64,000 nt of DNA from Bacillota bacterium (lineage in GTDB: Bacteria > Bacillota > Clostridia > Oscillospirales > Ruminococcaceae), in contig JAKPUQ010000074.1 of NCBI GenBank assembly GCA_029572815.1, positions 32,662 to 96,661 on the forward strand, given 5' to 3'. Shown here one piece after another: positions 62,676 through 64,000 of the stretch. Each line of letters opens with the position of its first letter. The stretch's first letter is position 1. The translations under genes were made by a program, and so were the position numbers. Under the pieces are notes generated by a model, which had not been told where the DNA came from, made no database searches, and saw only the letters and a program-made list of their open reading frames with translations.

Positions 62676-63572
62676 ATGAAAAAAATAATTTCTGTTATCT
62701 CATCACTTGTACTTGCTGCAGGTATGACATCTGCACTTGCAGCCAATGCTGCTGATGATTACAAGCCTTACTTCTATTTTAAGGCTGAGGCAGGCACAGG
62801 CGTTGAGGTACTCAAGCACGGTGCTGTTTATATCAACAACAGCGTTTCAGGCGCAAATGCCTCCATTCCTGTATCTGCTTACTTCAAGGATGACCAGAAG
62901 ATCGCAGGTCAGATATTCGTAAAGTGGAACTGCGAGAAGAAGGAGCTCCAGCTGAAGGACGCTACAGGCGGTTTTACCAAGGCTGGAAATATCCCCTATA
63001 AGATCTCAGGCGCAAATAAAGATTCCGATCTTGTAAACCTTATCAAAATATTTGATGACCTTAACATGGTATCTGTAAACTACACAGAGACCGACGCTAC
63101 AAAGCCCCTTCAGCTTACAGGTGATACTTCAGATGCTTATCCTATTGCTTGCTTCAATGCAGTATTCAAGGATAATGCTCCCGCAGGCAGCTATGATATC
63201 AATTTCTACAGTCAGGGCGCATACTTCACAAGTGTTATCCCCAGATATGCTGATGATCCTTCAAAGATCATCGAGGTTAATCCCGCAGAGTACAGCGAGG
63301 GACTTCGCATAAACGCTTCCGACAGACTTCTTGGCGACATCAACAACGACGGAAAGATCAACGCAGTTGACGCTTCACAGATCCTTTCCGCTTACGCTAA
63401 GAACTCAACAAGCCAGCCTACAGGCCTTACTCCTGAGCAGGAGGCGGCTGCTGATGTAGACGGCAACAAGAAGTTTGACTCAGTTGACGCCAGCAACGTG
63501 CTTGCATACTATGCATACACAGGTTCAGGACATGATGATAAGTCACTCAACCAGTTCATAAAGGGCGAATGA
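62676..63572 (+). CDS. secreted dockerin protein with cohesin-like N-terminal domain
   Basis: A 298-residue exported protein. The Sec signal peptide (1-26) ends ANAAD. Residues about 30-210 form a beta-rich domain with ASIPVSAYFKDDQKIAGQIFVKWN and KDNAPAGSYDINFYSQGAYF, which resembles the strands of cohesin modules. Residues about 218-285 are a type I dockerin with repeats GDINNDGKINAVDASQIL and ADVDGNKKFDSVDASNVL. A single cohesin plus dockerin would match adaptor scaffoldins of the ScaC type in R. flavefaciens; the cohesin call is tentative. AAAGGAG precedes the ATG. Transcribed together with mtnN. Confidence 0.85.
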   Translation: MKKIISVISSLVLAAGMTSALAANAADDYKPYFYFKAEAGTGVEVLKHGAVYINNSVSGANASIPVSAYFKDDQKIAGQIFVKWNCEKKELQLKDATGGFTKAGNIPYKISGANKDSDLVNLIKIFDDLNMVSVNYTETDATKPLQLTGDTSDAYPIACFNAVFKDNAPAGSYDINFYSQGAYFTSVIPRYADDPSKIIEVNPAEYSEGLRINASDRLLGDINNDGKINAVDASQILSAYAKNSTSQPTGLTPEQEAAADVDGNKKFDSVDASNVLAYYAYTGSGHDDKSLNQFIKGE

Positions 63573-63584
63573 TCTTAAAGAAAA

Positions 63585-63612
63585 AGCAGCTGTTTTTACA
63601 GCTGCTTTTTTG
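63585..63612 (+). terminator. terminator of the mtnN-dockerin transcript
   Basis: A 9-bp stem AGCAGCTGT with ACAGCTGCT, TTTT loop, followed by six T. Confidence 0.95.
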
Positions 63613-63620
63613 TACATGAA

Positions 63621-63648
63621 AAGCGGGAACACTGGTGCGTTCCCGCTT
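63621..63648. terminator. hairpin near the 3' end of the symporter gene
   Basis: AAGCGGGAAC (63621-63630) pairs exactly with GTTCCCGCTT (63639-63648), 8-base loop. It lies 7 bases past the symporter stop on the minus strand, with a weak T run on that side and a better T-rich tail on the plus strand. Confidence 0.7.
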
Positions 63649-63654
63649 TGTTTT

Positions 63655-64000
63655 TTATTTTGTTGCAAGACTGCTGAATGCGTTGTCAACGATCTTCTTC
63701 TCGGGAGCCTTAGTGAAGCTGCTCACGATAGGAACGATAATAAGTGAAACGATCATTGCGAAAGCTCCTGCATTGATTGGCGAGAGAAGGTTGAGGGGGC
63801 AGTTAAGGTCTATAACGGCCTGTCTTATGCCGCTGAATGCCTCAATGTTAAGACTGAAGAGGAGCATATGTGCGACGCTGATGCCGACACCTGTGATGAA
63901 GCTTGTCCAGCAGGCAGCTCTGGAAGCCTTCTTCATGAAAAGTCCAAAGAGGAAAGGTCCGAGGAAAGCGCCTGAGAGAGCTCCCCATGAGTAGGACATA
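63655..64000 (-). CDS. sodium:solute symporter, C-terminal part
   Basis: The right edge cuts this gene; 114 codons are visible, read leftward and ending TAA at 63655-63657. The translation has SYSWGALSGAFLGPFLFGLF, a C-terminal segment typical of the SSS family (putP/actP-like), then two more hydrophobic helices and a cytoplasmic tail. The family couples sodium to uptake of proline, pantothenate, sugars or carboxylates; the substrate cannot be told from this end. The true start lies outside the window. Confidence 0.87.
   Translation of the reverse strand, partial: MSYSWGALSGAFLGPFLFGLFMKKASRAACWTSFITGVGISVAHMLLFSLNIEAFSGIRQAVIDLNCPLNLLSPINAGAFAMIVSLIIVPIVSSFTKAPEKKIVDNAFSSLATK

Noticed and set aside
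1..64000. CRISPR arrays, tRNA, rRNA, insertion sequences or prophage
   Set aside because: No regular spaced repeats, clover-leaf sequences, transposase or phage genes were seen by eye.

Overview
The window looks like a chromosome segment of a gut or rumen Ruminococcus-type member of the Clostridia (Oscillospirales). The basis is two secreted proteins ending in Ruminococcus-style type I dockerins, a gene order typical of Clostridia (spoIIIA operon, asp23, nusB, xseAB, ispA, dxs, tlyA, nadK, argR, recN), a sigma-G gene, polysaccharide-uptake ABC operons, strong AGGAGG ribosome sites and TTGACA/TATAAT-type promoters. No phage, insertion sequence, CRISPR array, rRNA or tRNA gene was seen.

Layout. 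1-3557 (minus): a carbohydrate ABC operon (binding protein, two permeases) ending in a GH105-type unsaturated glucuronyl hydrolase that runs off the left edge, probably for pectin/rhamnogalacturonan fragments. 3607-5726 (minus): sigma-G, then an operon of a pyridoxamine kinase and an unknown small protein. 5987-6790: an AraC regulator broken by an in-frame TAG. 6913-9111 (minus): an ECF sigma factor with its membrane partner, which carries three copies of an outside domain. 9314-11466: a DUF3737 beta-helix protein facing acetate kinase. 11705-18363: tmcAL, a C39-peptidase lipoprotein, a HAD phosphatase, mnmA, a hydrolase-acetyltransferase fusion, a tRNA adenine methyltransferase and rsmI, mostly a translation and RNA-modification series. 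18456-23052: a PHP phosphoesterase, a YdcF protein, a 54-residue ORF and an unusual TIM-barrel/acyl-CoA-synthetase fusion. 23090-26408: a secreted papain-family protease with a dockerin. 26409-27074: a long intergenic region with a strong promoter and a roughly 350-nt stem-rich leader of unknown type, followed by a second sugar ABC operon (27075-30594).

30713-35358 is the spoIIIAA-AH operon for the mother-cell side of the sporulation feeding-tube channel. Its first two genes are broken (in-frame TGA in spoIIIAA, one-base frameshift in spoIIIAB), while AC-AH and sigG are open. 35458-46145 is a housekeeping run from asp23 to recN and a histidine phosphatase. 46162-48133 is a GH42 beta-galactosidase broken by one extra C in a C5 tract. 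Then come dtd, a class B penicillin-binding protein, alaS under a T-box leader, a HIT protein, a phosphoribosyltransferase, comEC (frameshift in a T8 tract), holA, rnmV, an MBOAT/DHHW O-acetylation pair, an SDR enzyme with a small membrane protein, a nucleosidase, a dockerin protein with a cohesin-like N-terminal part, and the C-terminal end of a sodium:solute symporter.

Five genes are interrupted by single changes. Three of these are one extra base in a homopolymer, which fits either sequencing error or real decay. The two in-frame stops look like base substitutions. Raw reads or a close relative would decide.
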